A DNA stretch of 64,000 nt, taken from contig OY979719.1 of the NCBI GenBank assembly GCA_963855995.1, forward strand, positions 18,075,312 through 18,139,311, written 5' to 3'. Of this stretch, positions 1 to 13,410 are shown piece after piece; the first letter of the stretch is position 1, and each line of letters begins with the position of its first letter. The stretch is from Muricea muricata (taxonomy: Eukaryota; Cnidaria; Anthozoa; Malacalcyonacea; Plexauridae). The translations under genes were made by a program, and so were the position numbers. The notes below the pieces were generated by a model. The model was given only the letters and a program-made list of their open reading frames with translations. It searched no databases and had not been told where the DNA came from.

Positions 1-790
1 AAAGCAACCAAGGCTTAAGGATTTGTACGAAGATCAACACTAGACATCACAGACTCGGCCATTCGTCGCACTTTATATACGACTCTTGTTCGTTCGCAGC
101 TAGGTTATGGATCACAAGTTTGGGCGCCGCAAACTGTCACCTTAGTCAAATGCACTGAAAGGATATAACGACGCGCTACAAAGTATATCTTGAACCTACC
201 CTTCCGTTGTGATACCATCTACCAACAGAGGCTTCTACTTTTAGACCTTAATCCATTGTGTTATTGGCATGAATTCTTGGACATCTTATTTTATAAACTT
301 ACTTATAAACACGTAAGCATTGACACGGATTTACTGCCATCACCAACAAATATAAACACAAGAGAAGCCAAATCATCAGATCCTGATCATCTAACATTTA
401 CAACAAAGCAATGCAAGACTACGACTTACCAAAAATCTTATTTGAACAGAGTGACCAAGGAACTTAACATCCTTCCAAGGAACTTAACAGGCAAAAACAT
501 CAGCCTAAATATAGACTCTTCAATTACTATAAGTCAGGTGTAAAAAACGTTTACGATGTGGATGATCCACAAAATCTATATGTTTGTCCTGTAACAAGTG
601 TCGTAATCTGTCCTGTAATATTTCGTGTTGTTATTGATTTTAAATGTTCGCTGTATTGTATGTCTATGGGGCCGCTGTAATTGGCGCAAGCTGTAGCTTA
701 TTCCCTGCTAATTGTTTATATTACTGTAAGTTGTGTGCGTAACATGAAATGTGTTGATATATTGGCGAAATTATATAAATAAATATTATT
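1..790 (+). mobile_element. Decayed 3' end of a non-LTR (LINE) retrotransposon
   Basis: Frame-by-frame reading from about position 17 gives the typical C-terminal tail of a LINE reverse transcriptase. It has a GFVRRS block, then RRTLYTTLVRSQLGYGSQVW, then a block with RRATKYILNLPF and an LNPL motif, and runs to a stop near 541. This pattern (LVRSQLEY..VW, QRRAT..IL) is common in CR1/L2/RTE-like elements. A TAA codon interrupts the frame at about 166-168 (IxRRAT, where a Gln is usual), so the copy is not functional. An AT-rich 3' tail with ATAAATAAATATT closes the element at about 780-790. It is 5'-truncated by the window edge and lies in what should be an RBM34 intron. Confidence 0.75.
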
Positions 791-833
791 GATATAAAAC
801 CCTAAATATTTCTTGTTATGATAATTTGTACAG

Positions 834-1801
834 CAGTGGAACCCTGATCAATGATCTTCACATCAGAGTTGACCGGGTGGATGACAGTGCAAAACAGGTG
901 AAATAAATAAATAGTATGTAAAGAGCTATCACTAATACATTGTTGTAAGTTCTGCTACATGTTTTATTCGATATAAAAATAATTTCTTGCTTGTCTCCTA
1001 CTAGCATGATCACAAGAGGTCAGTGTTTGTTGGAAACTTGATGTTTGGTATGATATTTGTCATAGTTTAATGTTTTTCTAAGCTCGGATTACTTAATTTT
1101 AACTGAAAATATGGCTGAGATTTAATAGATAATCACTGTGGAAGAGTAGAATCTATTTTTCTGTTACAGATATCAAAGAAGAAGTCTTAAGCAAGTTCTT
1201 TTCTCCATGTGGAGAGGTACAAAATGTTCGTGTTATAAGAGATTCAATTACGGGTATTGGAAAAGGCTTTGGTTATATCCTTTTTAAGGTATAGTACAGA
1301 CTGTTTTTAAGTACATGCGTACAGTATGTGAGGAGTGTTAAAATCATTCTAACTTGCAGCTGATGTACAAAAGCTAAGCTAAGTTTTGATTGGTCTTTTT
1401 TGGTGTACAATTAAATCATTTCCTTTGTTTTAGGATTCAAGTTCTGTTGCTCTTGCACTAAAACTAAACAACTCTGAACTTTGTGGACGAAAGATACGAA
1501 TACAGAGGTCACAAGAAAATCCCAAAAGTACTAAGTCTTGATTTTTTTCTTAGAATTTGTTTTCTTGTTTTGACTTTTAACAGCTCTTCTTACAACTGAA
1601 TTTTCAGGTTCATCAACATCTAAAGAAGGAAAGATGAAAACCTTCAGTGGCATGAAAGCCAAAGAGAACTTTTACGAGAAACGGAAGATGTTGAAACAAC
1701 AGAAAAAGTTTGGTCTGTCAACAAAAAAAACTACATCGTCGAAAGCTAAAAGGAAAAATAATAATCGTACATCTTTTAAGCAGAGAAAGAAAGAAACATA
1801 G
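834..1801 (+). CDS. RBM34: RBM34-like RNA-binding protein, C-terminal exons
   Basis: Five exons with GT/AG borders keep one frame: 834-897 (start could be 837), 1005-1047, 1170-1288, 1434-1527 and 1608-1801, with TAG as stop. The protein reads HIRVDRVDDSAKQ, then HDHKRSVFVGNL (RNP2 of the second RRM), then a block with RVIRDSITGIGKGFGYILF (RNP1) and ALKLNNSELCGRKIRI. It ends in a very basic tail rich in Lys and Arg (QQKKFGL, KAKRKNNN, QRKKET). This matches the second RRM and basic tail of RBM34 (yeast Nop12 family), a nucleolar RNA-binding protein linked to 60S ribosome maturation. The first RRM and N terminus lie upstream of the window. No clear AATAAA follows the stop; an ATTAAA occurs near 2134. 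Confidence 0.9.
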
Positions 1802-2600
1802 ATCCACTGGTCTGAGTCAACTAAACTAATGGAGTATTGCTCTATTTATAAAGATATTGTTGCTGGAAGTTTTCCTCCGAATATTATTCGAACAAGTTGA
1901 GAAGCAACTTTTGTATCTTAGACTGAACCATCCACTAGCTCATTTCTTTCAGAAAAGAGGATAAAACTCACTATAATTAACAGCAAAAGTTGCAAATTGA
2001 TTAGGAGGGGCCAACGTGAAATGGTACTCCCCCCTAATATTATATATTGGGATTCAACTGTTCAATAATTTGCAAGGGCTCAGCAATAACATCCACCCCC
2101 TGGATACACTTGTTAGATGAAACATTTCAATTTTATTAAAATATTACAGGTTTAACACTGATGTTTTCGTGTTTATATTCATTTGAAGGCTGATGTGATC
2201 ACGTGACCAATTGTTAATTTGTTACAATCACTGTTGCAATATAAGCATATTGTGTTGCAGTTACAAAAATAGGAATTTGCCATGTTACCATGCCAGTAGA
2301 CTTATTACCACACAGTATTGCGAAAAGAAGGGTACATTTTATTGTATAGTTAATGAATTTCGACCGTGTTTACTATTATTTTGGGGAAAATCCACAGATA
2401 GCGTGATAATAATGAAAACACTTAAAAATACATTATCTTGAAAACGCATGTTCCTCGCTAAAACGTCACGTAAGATCTATTCGCAATGCAAGGGGTGGAA
2501 TTTGAACGAAATACTTCGATATACGCGAAAGAGTTAAAGATTGCAAGGTTGCATAAAAGAAATTCGGGTCTTGCGGATTCAATTTGTTTACAATTTTTCT
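1802..2600. other. Intergenic, RBM34 3' flank
   Basis: AT-rich non-coding DNA between the RBM34 stop and the ARID4 promoter region. It probably includes the RBM34 3' UTR; the only polyadenylation-like hexamer I noticed is ATTAAA near 2134. Short open frames here show no recognisable protein. Confidence 0.5.
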
Positions 2601-2635
2601 GTACGGCGTTAAACAGTCAGCGGTTGCACCCTTAA

Positions 2636-2725
2636 CCGGAAGTTAAAAACGCTCTTTTTCCAAATATGGAAGTCATAAGTAGGAAAAGTTGTTTAATTTA
2701 TGCAAAGAACGGTCGCTGGGCCAAT
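2636..2725 (+). promoter_or_regulatory. Putative ARID4 promoter: ETS and CCAAT motifs
   Basis: CCGGAAGT at 2636-2643 is a textbook ETS/GABPA site. CCAATCAG at 2721-2728 is a CCAAT (NF-Y) box, about 160 bp before the ARID4 start codon at 2884. The stretch from 2600 to 2890 is also locally richer in G, C and CpG than its surroundings, as expected for a housekeeping promoter. Transcription start itself cannot be seen. Confidence 0.5.
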
Positions 2726-2883
2726 CAGAAGCGACGGCCCCCCGAAGTCTCGAGGAAGGAGGGTAGATCGAGCGTCGTTGTGTCGGGAACTGTGATCGCT
2801 TTCGTGTCATGTTGGTAGAAAAATTTACGAAACCACGTTTTTTCTTGTTGTTCTTGTTGATTGAATGTGCTCCCTGATATAGT

Positions 2884-5800
2884 ATGAGTGGAAACAGAAA
2901 GGAGTCGACAAATACACGGCCGGTGAGTTTCCATCTTTTTCAAATTTCCCTGGTGCTCGAATGCTCGTGTGACATCAGAAATCTACATGGCTGGGTTTCA
3001 ATATGGTTGTATACAAATATTTTTTCCTCAAATGCTCTTACTACGAGCCCTAATGGGCGAGTCGGTTGTGTTATTCACTTTTTTCACCTCTTGTTTGTTA
3101 ATGCAGACTTTAATCGTGTATTCAAGCAGTATTTTATGGGGTTTCGTGCGTTGGCCAAATGGATATTCGTTTTGTTTTGAATGCTAGATGCACACACAGT
3201 CGTGACAATGTCAAAGTACTTAAAATTTTTATACCCTAAATATTATGGTCAAACAAACGAATTGGAAATGTTTTTGCCTTTTCATCCTAAGAAACGATTC
3301 CTGTGTTATCTAAACCGTATTTTGCTTTTTAAAAGCTTGAAAATGAATGGCAGATACAGAGAAATAGCTTTCTAATATCAATTTCTCTGTCATATTATTA
3401 AACATCTCTTGTTTATGACCAAGATTATGTTAAAGTCTTGTATTATTTGAAATGTTCTTGTGAGATTTTTAACTCCATTATTGTTTTCAATGTGCCTCCA
3501 TCATATAGGGTGCAAAATGCCTCTATTTGTTCATCTATCCTGGTTCAAATGCACTTTTCAACCGTTGTTTACGAAAATTTCATAATCGATTTGACCCACG
3601 TTGAAACTCGAGCTAACGATATAAAAAACATAAATTTGTATCTTGATGTGAAGTGCGTTGTATCTTAGCCGTTTCTGTATCAATTAATGCCCTCAGAAGT
3701 TATTAAAGTTCAATATTGTAGCATTTCACACTTCCTCTCATGATTTGTAAGATCACAAACCAACACTTCATCAAGTTAATTGTTTTTTCACAATGTAAAC
3801 ATAGGGAAAGCCCTGAATGCCTCAGACTATATTGTGCTTTGCACTTAAGAGGAACTTATGTTGCTTCGATTGACAACAAGGCTGTTATGTATGTCTAAAT
3901 TTAGATTCTGTTGTTACATTTGTGTTAACGACTAAGTTTGTATGTTTTAGGTTGTCGAAGAACCGCCATATTTGGAAGTTGGGACCGATGTAAGCGCAAA
4001 GTATCGTGGGGCATTCTGTGAGGCAAACATTAAGTCAGTGAAGAAATTGGTAAAATGCAAGGTATTGTCTCTTCTAATAATAATTTGGGTCAATTGCTAG
4101 GTATGGTACCATGTATCTGAAGTACAGTTGTACAACTGTTGTTGTCTGGACAAACACCAAACAGACATTGTTGCATGTGCTTTGGAGATGTACCCAGACC
4201 AGACCAATGTCTGGGGGGGGGGGGAGGGGGGAATGTTGCCATAAAGTGAATGCCAGAGTTCAAACCGTGGTTGGTCCTCTACTCAAGGTCTTGAAAAATC
4301 ATGAAGAGAGTATTGCCTTTATGTAGATAAGTCAATGCTCTGTTGAAAGTTGTCAGTTTCCTGTAAGAGGGAAAGTAGGTAATAAGGGCCTGCTGTAATT
4401 GGCATGTGCTGTTACAGTGACCTTGTGGGGAAGCTAATGAATTTTATGCCAGATGTTTGATGGAGGCAATGAACACTTTGCTCATTTTTTGCAGGTGAAT
4501 TTTGAAAATGGTGGTGGTTCTAGTACAGTGACTGATGATTGTATCATCGGTGATTTAAAGGTAATGTACCAGTCAAAATACAAGTCCATGAATTAGTATT
4601 AAAGGTTTTTATATAGTCTATGAATTAGTATTAAAGGTTTTTATATAGTCTATGAATGAGAATTGATCCTTAAATTCTTCTTCCTTTCATAAGGAAATCA
4701 TTTTTAAGCACTGAAAATGGATTTTAAGAAGTTTTCATTGTCCATGTTATGTTCCCTCAATTTGTGAACTTTACATAGTGTCTTTAAACCACTTAAAACT
4801 TAATGCAAATGACCAAATAGTTCTTCTTCAATGACAAATATCATTCCATGTGTTAATTAGAGGATTCCGAGATTCCCCCTGGTAGATTCCACTCCATATT
4901 CATATTAGTAAATTTGACCAGCTCCCAGTCAATGTCTCAGAGCTGTGGGTCAATTCTATAGTTGTTTTCATTATATAATAGTATTTTTTGTGTTAATTTT
5001 ATATCAAGGTTGGTTCAGATGTTAAAGTTAAAGTCCGTGATGGTGAGGATATGGTTGCTACTCTGGTAAAAGTAACAGACTCTAGTTCATATACTGTTGT
5101 CTTTGATGATGGAGATGAAAGAACTTTGAAAAGAACATCCCTCTGTATCAAGGGTGAGAAACACTTCAATGAAAGTGAGACACTGGATCATTTACCACTA
5201 ACAGATCCTGAAAACTTTGGAACACCAGTCATGCAGGTATGTTATACTGATTAGTGTTTGCTCTGAATAATACTAGGATCACCATGATATTGGAACCATT
5301 GCTTATAGTATCTATTCTGCCAGTCTTAGTATTTTTTTATGTGATTGATCATAACTATCAAATGTAAACATGATGTAAAATGTGTATGTGTATCATAACT
5401 ACACTGTGTGTGTTAGGTGACATTATTGTTGAAATGTTCCGCAAATTGTCAAATTTATAAAAATGATCAAAACAATAAAATAAATCCAACCATTGCAAAT
5501 TAAAATTTTGTCCAGTGTCCAATGATACTCAGTAATGCAAGATCTTAACATGTTTTACTTTGTTACCAATGTTTTTCCTTTCAATTTAAGATTGGAAAGA
5601 AATCACGAAAAGGAAGACGGAGTTCACTAAGGTATGATAAGTAAAGAATATTTTATTTTTATGTTGTCTAATGCCTGTATGGTAAATAGTTATGATAATC
5701 ATTTAATATCCATGTAATATCTATTCCAAGTGCTGTATATCAACATTCTTACAATTTATAATAAAATTAACGATAGAAAGGTAACATACATTAATCACTG

Positions 5801-8800
5801 AGAAGCATTTTGAACTTTGCAATGTTTAGTGTGGATGAAACAGAGAGCAAGGAAGAAGATGATGTACCTGCTAGAAAAAAATTAAATGTAAAGGATGAGG
5901 AAAGCATAGCAGACAAGGTATTTGTGACATTTTGCAGTGATGTTTCAGTTGTGTCACCAGGTATGGATAATTTTAACTCTGGAAATGACTTTGTTTTTGT
6001 TACACTTGAAGGTTGTTGTGGTTGAGCTTGTGGAGAAGAAAAAGACTGTTCGACTGCCAGCATTGGTGAGTTGAGTTGCGCAAAAATAGTGATGAGAAGC
6101 AATATTTGACAGCAAATTTTCAAAATTTGCTTAAATGTTTAGTATTGATTTATTTTGACTGTACAGCCATAGTATGTGATGCTTAGCATGGAAACTTAAT
6201 AAATGTGATTTAATAAAATGTTTTGTTAACAAGTTTTTAATGATGATTTCAAGCATATTCGTATACCATAGTAATTTGCTCAATATCCTAGGCAATGAGG
6301 TAACTTATTTCAGATTTTATTCCATTTAAATATCTTTTCTTCATTCTTTCTAGCTTTTGAGTTCTCCTGAATCATATTGTCATGTAAAAAATAGTGAATA
6401 TGTTCGTGTGAGGTCATTTAAAGATGGCAAACAGTAAGTTTTTCAATTAGTTACTGAATATGTTGTACAATAGATAGCCTCTGATGATGACCATGTCAGG
6501 AAATGTAAAGAAAGGACTTGGGTTGTATTATTCTTGCTAATAAACAGAGTAATGTATTCCTTTCAAACAGTTTAAATATAATTTTTTTCATTTTGTTATA
6601 GCATTGAAGTCCACCCAAAACATGTTAAAGAATTTTCGAAAGAAAGTGTCGTAAATGCAACATTAATAAAGGGGGAGAATTCTGCCTTTAAATCAGGTAT
6701 GTAACCTACAGTGAAGTAAGTGTTATTTTTGACTTCAGGCATATCAAAATATCACCATTGCATGTTGGTTAATTTGACAAATTTTACAAAAATATATCAT
6801 GGTCATTTTCAAGAATTTTAATAGAAGGCTTAATTTGCTTCTTTAGCTGTTGAACATGCTGTAAAATATCTTGAAACAAAGCAGTTACCAAGTAACTGGA
6901 ATGATAATGAACCAGAAGGAACCTTAGAATGTTGTGATCATGAATCCTCGTCGAGCGATGCTGAGTCAGATGGAGATGAGAATGATAAACATGAATTCCT
7001 AGAAAAGTTAAATAAATTTCTTGGTGATAAAGGTTAGTTACCATAGTAAAGGTTATATTCTTTACTATGGTATGTTTAGCAATTGTGTTAAAGAACTTAT
7101 CTTAAATAAGGTATCAAATCAAGTAAACCTAAACTGAGTGGATGAGGTTGAATATGTTTCTTTGCTGAATTTTTTCTGAATTCTTTATTTTCAGGCACTC
7201 CACTTGTTCGCTCGCCAGTTCTGGGTCATCGTGATCTAGATTTATATAAATTATATAAAATTGTTTCAAAGATGAAAGGAATGGACAAGGTAAGTTCTTT
7301 TAACGTCTTTATGCTAGCCTGGGGGGGTATCCGTGTGTCTTTGTGTCGACTTTACGCCCCAGCTACAGTACATAAACACAGACAGTCATTGGCGGTGTGT
7401 AGGTGTTAAATTTGAATGCAACATCTCTTTCAGGTTGACTCGTGGTCCACTGTGTACAAAAAAATGAGCATTCCAGTTGTGACGACTACCGCCTCGTACC
7501 ATATTAAGAATGCTTACAAAAGGTAAATGATAGACTGAATATTACCTCAGTTTCATTTGGCTTCCTGCCGTTGCTCTGTTTTTTATTATATACGACTCAC
7601 TTCTGTGCTAAATTATCATGAATTGTTAGATATTTTTAACTTAGCAAGTCGTTTTTCCCCTGTATTTCAGATATTTATACGACTTCGAAATCCACACACG
7701 CCAGGAGGACGAAAATTCTGCTGCAGAGAAATCGAGTTTACAAACTAAAGAGGCAAAAACGTCGGATACTAAAGCGGCAAACTCTAATCAGGATGAAGAA
7801 GTTGAATCAGATTCCGAGAAAGGCTTGAAAGAACTTTCTCTTTGCAATGGTGATAAACCTTCTACACAGCCCAAGACAACTGCAAGGAAGGGCAGGGGTA
7901 AACGGAAAGCCAGGTCTGACCGAAGCAAGTCGTTAAAGTCTCCAAATTCTCCTACTTTATCACCGTTGTCTCCTTGTTCTCCAAGGTCTATTAGCTCAGT
8001 TAGTGCGTCTGAATCTTTAGGTTGCCCAAGCCCCGCGGACAATTATTGCGACGTTCGGGAACTACGCGGAAAAATAGATTTAGTTCTTAGTAAAAGTAAT
8101 GACAAAACTGTTACCAAAAGCGATGATGTTAACGACAGTAAAAAAGATTTTCCTGATAAAGGAAATAAGGCTACGGGCACTTCTAGTAATAAGGCAAAGA
8201 GAGAAACAATTAAGGAAGCTGAAATTGTGGTGAAGCTAGAGAAGAATGTGGCAAGTCTGGGGAGGAAAATAGAAGGTGAGGCTAAAACTTGTGATGGCTT
8301 TCCAAAAGATACCGAATCTACTTGCGAGGAATTAGGCGAGGACGAACAGAAAAATTGTAAAAATTCTGAAAGGGAAGAAAGTTTGAAGAGAAATTTTGGA
8401 ACTGTGGAAAGTTCCAAAGATCTCAAAGATGACGGGAATCCTTTGGATAAAGGTGGTGGTGATGAACATCCGGGTGAGGGTAATAAGGGTGAAACAGTAC
8501 ACATAGATACAATCATGGATAACCAGGAGCAGGAAGGCTCAGATGTGGAAGATACAGTTGATGTTGTAAATAGCCCGAGTGGCACATCGGAAACTGTCGA
8601 CAGTGACGACAGAGAACGGAAGGCGGACAAAAAGTCGAAGAAAAAAGGCGAGGGGAAGGATGGGAGCAAGAGTACTGACACCAGTGATGACCTAGATGAG
8701 TTAGCCTATAAATTAAATGATCGAATTGAAGTCCGATATGGTCGGGGGCGCAATGCAACTATTTATCATGCCAAGGTATGTTTGGCGTGCTGCTTAGAAA

Positions 8801-11800
8801 GTTCACCTTTATATTATGAAATTTTTACAAAGCAGCCTTACAAAGCTATGCTAGTTGTGTTTACTGTTTTCTTCGAATTTCTTGTTTTCGCAGATAACAT
8901 GTGTTGATCCTCAGGCCGATGAAGGACTTTATTATTTAGTTCATTACCAAGGATGGAATGCAAGGTACATGGCTGTTAATGTTTGTATTTAAGTTTCGCG
9001 GCGTTGTTTGAAACTTGTCAGTGTTTCGAAATTTAGGTTTCATGATCTCGGGAAAGAAAGCTGCTTATTGTTGTGGTCTTATGGAAGTTCTCCGCTAAGT
9101 TGAAGGCTTTGTTCAAAGCAACTACATACGTATTTTCTTTAAAGGTTTCACAAATGTATGTATGGAAACTTGGAGTACCCCGAGTGAAAAGATTAACCAG
9201 ACTTTGTTCGGTGACGAAGGGTTACGTGATAACCGCACGTGCGATTCGTGTACTCCCCCCCCCCCCCTTCCGAGCTCCCTATTACCTTTGTTCTTCTAAT
9301 TTATAGACATGACGAGTGGATTGGCAACGAGAGAATAATCGGTCACGAGAAAACCGCCCCGCGTTGCGTGAAGCAAACTCGAACGCGAACCATTAAAGAG
9401 CCGGCGAAGGGCTTAAAACCGACACCAAAACCTACGGCGAAACCAGTTCCCAAGCCAGCAGCAGCGAAGAAGAACGGCAAGAATGGGTCAGCACATACCG
9501 GGAAACCGCTTAGTGGCAAGGCTCGTAAGAGAACGCCGTCGCCACCCTTGAATATGATCGCTTCGAGTAGAAATGGTAACGGACGAGCATGTAAGAATCG
9601 TAAAGATAACTCCAGTGAGAAGACGGAACCAAGTTCAGAAGGCGGTAAATGTCATGTTCAAGACTAACTTTATTTATGACTGTTTTTTTTTTCATGTTTA
9701 TGTTTTACTTTCATAGGTAAATATCCTGCTCGAGTAACCAGACGGAATTCGCTGACTTTACCAATGGAGACTTCAGGTATGGAGTAAACCAAGTCTATTT
9801 TAGTTCAAAAACCTTTACCACCAGACAATTTAATAAAATACGAGAAAAAAGATACTTGGAAGAACAACATCTTGTGAACTTTAGCTATGAGCTGTGACAA
9901 CAAGGCAACAATTTTGCGTTGATTTTTCAACTCTACTTTTTCGAAATATAATAAAAAGAGTCGAAATATCACCCAATATAAAAAAAATAAAAAGAGTCGA
10001 AAATAATATAATTGTTATCATAGCTCATATGTTGAGTTTACAACATGTTATTTCATCGCAGTATTTTTTTCTTCTATTTCAGTTATTAATATCTTCTTTT
10101 TTAGTTATTAATAGCGTTTTCATTGATTTAAATAACTAGTCACTTTTTCCTATGTGAGGCTGTAATAAAACAGTAACTTAGTAATTTATATGTTGTGTTT
10201 TCCGTGACAAAATGGTGAAATAGTACTCTAACATCGTAATCATATATTTTACATTCAGAACAAGATTTCCTCGATGAGAAAAGTTCAGACACGAAGGCAG
10301 ACAACGAGATCCATTCGGTGTCAAGTCCTAATGCTCAAACTCAACGAAATTCAAAATCACCATCGCCCAAACGTCACATTGACAAAGCTGCTGAATCCAC
10401 CGTAGAGAAAGACGAGATCCTGGAAGAGGTGAAATCAGGAGATAGTGTCACAGCGGAGAAGAAGGAAGAATCGACGGATGAAAAGTCTGTTGAGAACAGT
10501 CCTAGTGAAATGGATACTGATAGTAAAGTTAAAGTAGAGAAGGCCTTGAAACGACCGCGGGAGGAAGACACAGGTTTGTATCTCCTAAAACATACTGTAC
10601 ATTGTAAATCGACCATTTAAGCGGCTGTCCAAAGCTAGTTGGATCCACTGTTTTAGTTTTCGCATTTCTACACGCACGTTCATTTGAAATTGTGAAAGCT
10701 GAGTAACTAAAACCACTGTTCATCCAGACAAGATTTCTGAAGAAATATTTCTGAGCTTATAAAACAAAACGCTGATGGATTCTCTAGATGCATAATGCCG
10801 ACCGTGTTTTGATCAACCATTCTTTAGGTAGCTTTATTTCAAGTATTTTATTAATATTCGTCCAGAAATCTGTGCGTATTGTATTAACTTACAATAACCT
10901 TAATGTACAATAACCTTTGTGTTTTTAGACACTTCATCTAGTGGTTCTCCTCCGGCAAAGAAGAAACCGGACGACAAAGACTCCTCGACAGAAGATGTCT
11001 TTGAAAGCGAAACAGCAAAAAGTCCCACTGAAAAAGAAGCGAATGAGCACGAACCTGAACCGATAGTCGACGACCCGAACGGACCCGATTTAACCTGTTC
11101 CGAGCAATTGCCGACGAACTGCGCGTCGCCCGATCCGTACAGCGGCGAGTTTCAGGGAGGCGAACGCTTTTATGGAAACGGCGTTGAAGACGCGTCGACG
11201 GTAAATGGTGCCAAGGAAAAGGAAAGTTCATCTTCGTTAGATGAAGGAAAGGTCAGTCAGAGTTTTGTCCGTTTTATTTTATAAATATCTTAGACCAAGT
11301 GAGCTCCGTAATAGAATTGAACGATAAATTGGCCGTTATCTTTGAAGCCAAATCGACGTTGAAGTGCTAGTCCCTTTATTGTTTCTGGGGGTTTTCACAA
11401 ACTTTAACTGGGATTTCGAATGAACTCTAAAATTGCTTTCAGCGATAAAAATCACAGGTGTGTCGATTAATTATTCATTGAGCCACACGCGTAGTTGACA
11501 GTCTAGAAACACGCAACTCAAAATTACAATTACCAAAGTGAAATTTAGTTCATTTGTGAGATTTTCGTGTGGTTTTATGCAGTTCTTTGGAAGTAACTAA
11601 AGAAGACAAAGACAAATTGAGGTTTATGTTCCCAGTGTTTACAGGTACCATTCGTTAACTATTACCAGAAATCACTCGCATATAGAATTGATCACAAAGC
11701 TAACTGTACTACTTCTTGAATACGGTTTGATTATTTCTCTCGCACAATTGACTTGCTTGATGCAATTAGATTTGTTCTTAATAGTTTCATAAAGATTCTC

Positions 11801-13062
11801 TTACGTTTGGCGAAATATTTTTTGGAATATTTGAATGCGTTCAAGAGGCGTTCGATTGTTTTTTGACCGTGTTATTTCTTGTATTTATTTGATACGGATT
11901 CTTTAGGAGCTAGTTTCGATGGCAACACGTTCTTCTGAATTCCCTGAAAGCCGTGTTCGTGATGTTATTTTGAGTTTATATCCTGAAAATTATGACTAAC
12001 CTAATGACTGGAAATAGCTGTCAATTGGTACGCAAGTCCCGTTTCTTTCTCCTGTCACGCCATTGTCCTGTTGTGTACCATGTGCTGTTTATTTCATGTA
12101 AAGTATTATATAGTGAGAAAGTTAAAAGCTAATCCAGTTACCCAATACTCTGCCAACTGAGAATCCAACTCAGGTGGATTCGAGTGTTTGATTTCCTTCG
12201 ATATCGATGTAATCATGATTATTATGTGTCCAGATAGCCCTGATCCCAAAATCTGTGAACATTCTGTGCAAGTTTAATTTATCGACTACATTGTTAAAAT
12301 TACGTTGTTGGCTACAACTTGTTATTCATACTGAACAATCTTTCGATTTTTCTAGGTTGAAAAACCAACTACGCCAAGTCGCAGGACGAAGTGTCGACGA
12401 GATAGAAAGACCAGGGCGCCCAGCTCACAATCATCAATTGAGACGACAGAAAGTCATAATGGACCATCAAATGGCCCAGCTGTTACTGTGATGTTGTCTC
12501 CCTCTTGGACACCACGCTATAATTTCACAGAAGATTTAGGTAAGACTTTCATGTACCCTGATGTATGTTAATGTACCTTAGCCTTTACATAGCAAAAATA
12601 AACATCTTGTTTCAATGTTGATGAAAAACAGGATGAAAGAACATTGTTGTGCTGCCCACACGATCAATGTTGTTATGCTTTTGTCATAAACAGTGTTTTC
12701 GGGTTGTTTCAGACGAGTTACTAAAGAACGAAGAAAGCTCTGAGAGAATTCGTCTACTGACGGAAAAAATCAAAGATATTCGCAGAGTGTACGGCGAATT
12801 AAAATCTGAAGTTGCCAATATTGACAGAAAGAGGAAGAGAAGACAAAAAAGGAAACGAGAAGGTAAAGCGAGAAGTATGTGTTAAAAAAAACTCTGTTGA
12901 AATAAGTAAGTAATTGTTTGCTTCATAGAGAGTTTATTTGACATTTTAGAAGAGTTATCGAATGAAGAAAACAGCACAAGATCTCCATCGCGTTCATCAC
13001 CGCTGACCACTAACACTGCTACAACATCAGCCAACACGCTAGCCGCTGTCGAATGCAGATGA
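2884..13062 (+). CDS. ARID4: ARID4 chromatin protein (ARID4A/ARID4B orthologue), complete
   Basis: I assembled 21 exons: 2884-2922, 3951-4061, 4495-4560, 5009-5236, 5591-5631, 5830-5917, 6012-6065, 6354-6433, 6602-6696, 6847-7032, 7195-7289, 7434-7522, 7671-8775, 8894-8964, 9307-9644, 9717-9776, 10259-10573, 10929-11251, 12356-12539, 12713-12862, 12950-13062. Phases agree throughout, giving 1276 aa, close to human ARID4A/B (about 1260-1310). Domains: N-terminal Tudor pair, residues 14-148 ([35 protein letters not shown]); RBB1NT-like, about 165-265; ARID, about 315-400 ([13 protein letters not shown] ... AYKRYLYDFE); a long acidic exon; chromo-barrel, about 735-805 ([33 protein letters not shown]). 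An LTCSE (LxCxE) motif sits at 1075-1079, then a conserved C-terminal helix ([20 protein letters not shown]) and terminus AVECR. ARID4 proteins are subunits of the SIN3-HDAC repressor complex and bind RB through LxCxE. The MSGNRKES start follows from frame and splice phase. Confidence 0.95.
2923..3950. other. First intron of ARID4, no feature seen
   Basis: A 1028-bp intron with AT-rich unique-looking sequence. I see no repeat, RNA gene or conserved protein in it. Other ARID4 introns over 300 bp (for example 5237-5590, 9777-10258, 10574-10928 and 11252-12355) look equally plain, except for a 9-base poly-G run near 4214 and a duplicated 31-34 bp segment at about 4589-4655. Confidence 0.6.
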
Positions 13063-13232
13063 TGGCTGATATTGATCAGAATTTTATCAATTGAAAAATT
13101 TTATTTATTTCAAAGAACAAATGATGTAATATCTATATTGAACTGAATCAGAAGGTTCGTATTTATAATGATCAAAGATAAGAAATGGATGCTATATTAT
13201 ATGAAGTATTTGAGACAATATCTATAGTTCCC

Positions 13233-13410
13233 ATAGATTTCCACTGCGGTCAAACGTCAAGTGAGCATGTAGAAACATGGGCGGCCCAACTCACTGTGTA
13301 ATTTCAGGAATATATGGGGATCAGTACGCAGACAAATGTTTATGTGCACACTGATCTCTCTATATTACTGAAACTACACAATGAATTGGGCTGCTATGGT
13401 GGAAATAGCT
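13233..13410. repeat. Foldback element in the ARID4 3' flank
   Basis: GCGGCCCAACTCACTGTGTA (from 13281) is matched in reverse complement by ACACAATGAATTGGGCTGCT ending at 13395. The inner arms match as well (GGATCAGT against ACTGATC). Outer pieces ATTTCCAC and GTGGAAAT extend the pairing. The structure resembles a small MITE and may be transcribed in the ARID4 3' UTR. Confidence 0.55.

Noticed and set aside
8043..8681. 212-codon open frame on the minus strand
   Set aside because: Antisense shadow of the long acidic ARID4 exon: Ser/Leu/Phe-rich composition is what acidic codons give in reverse.
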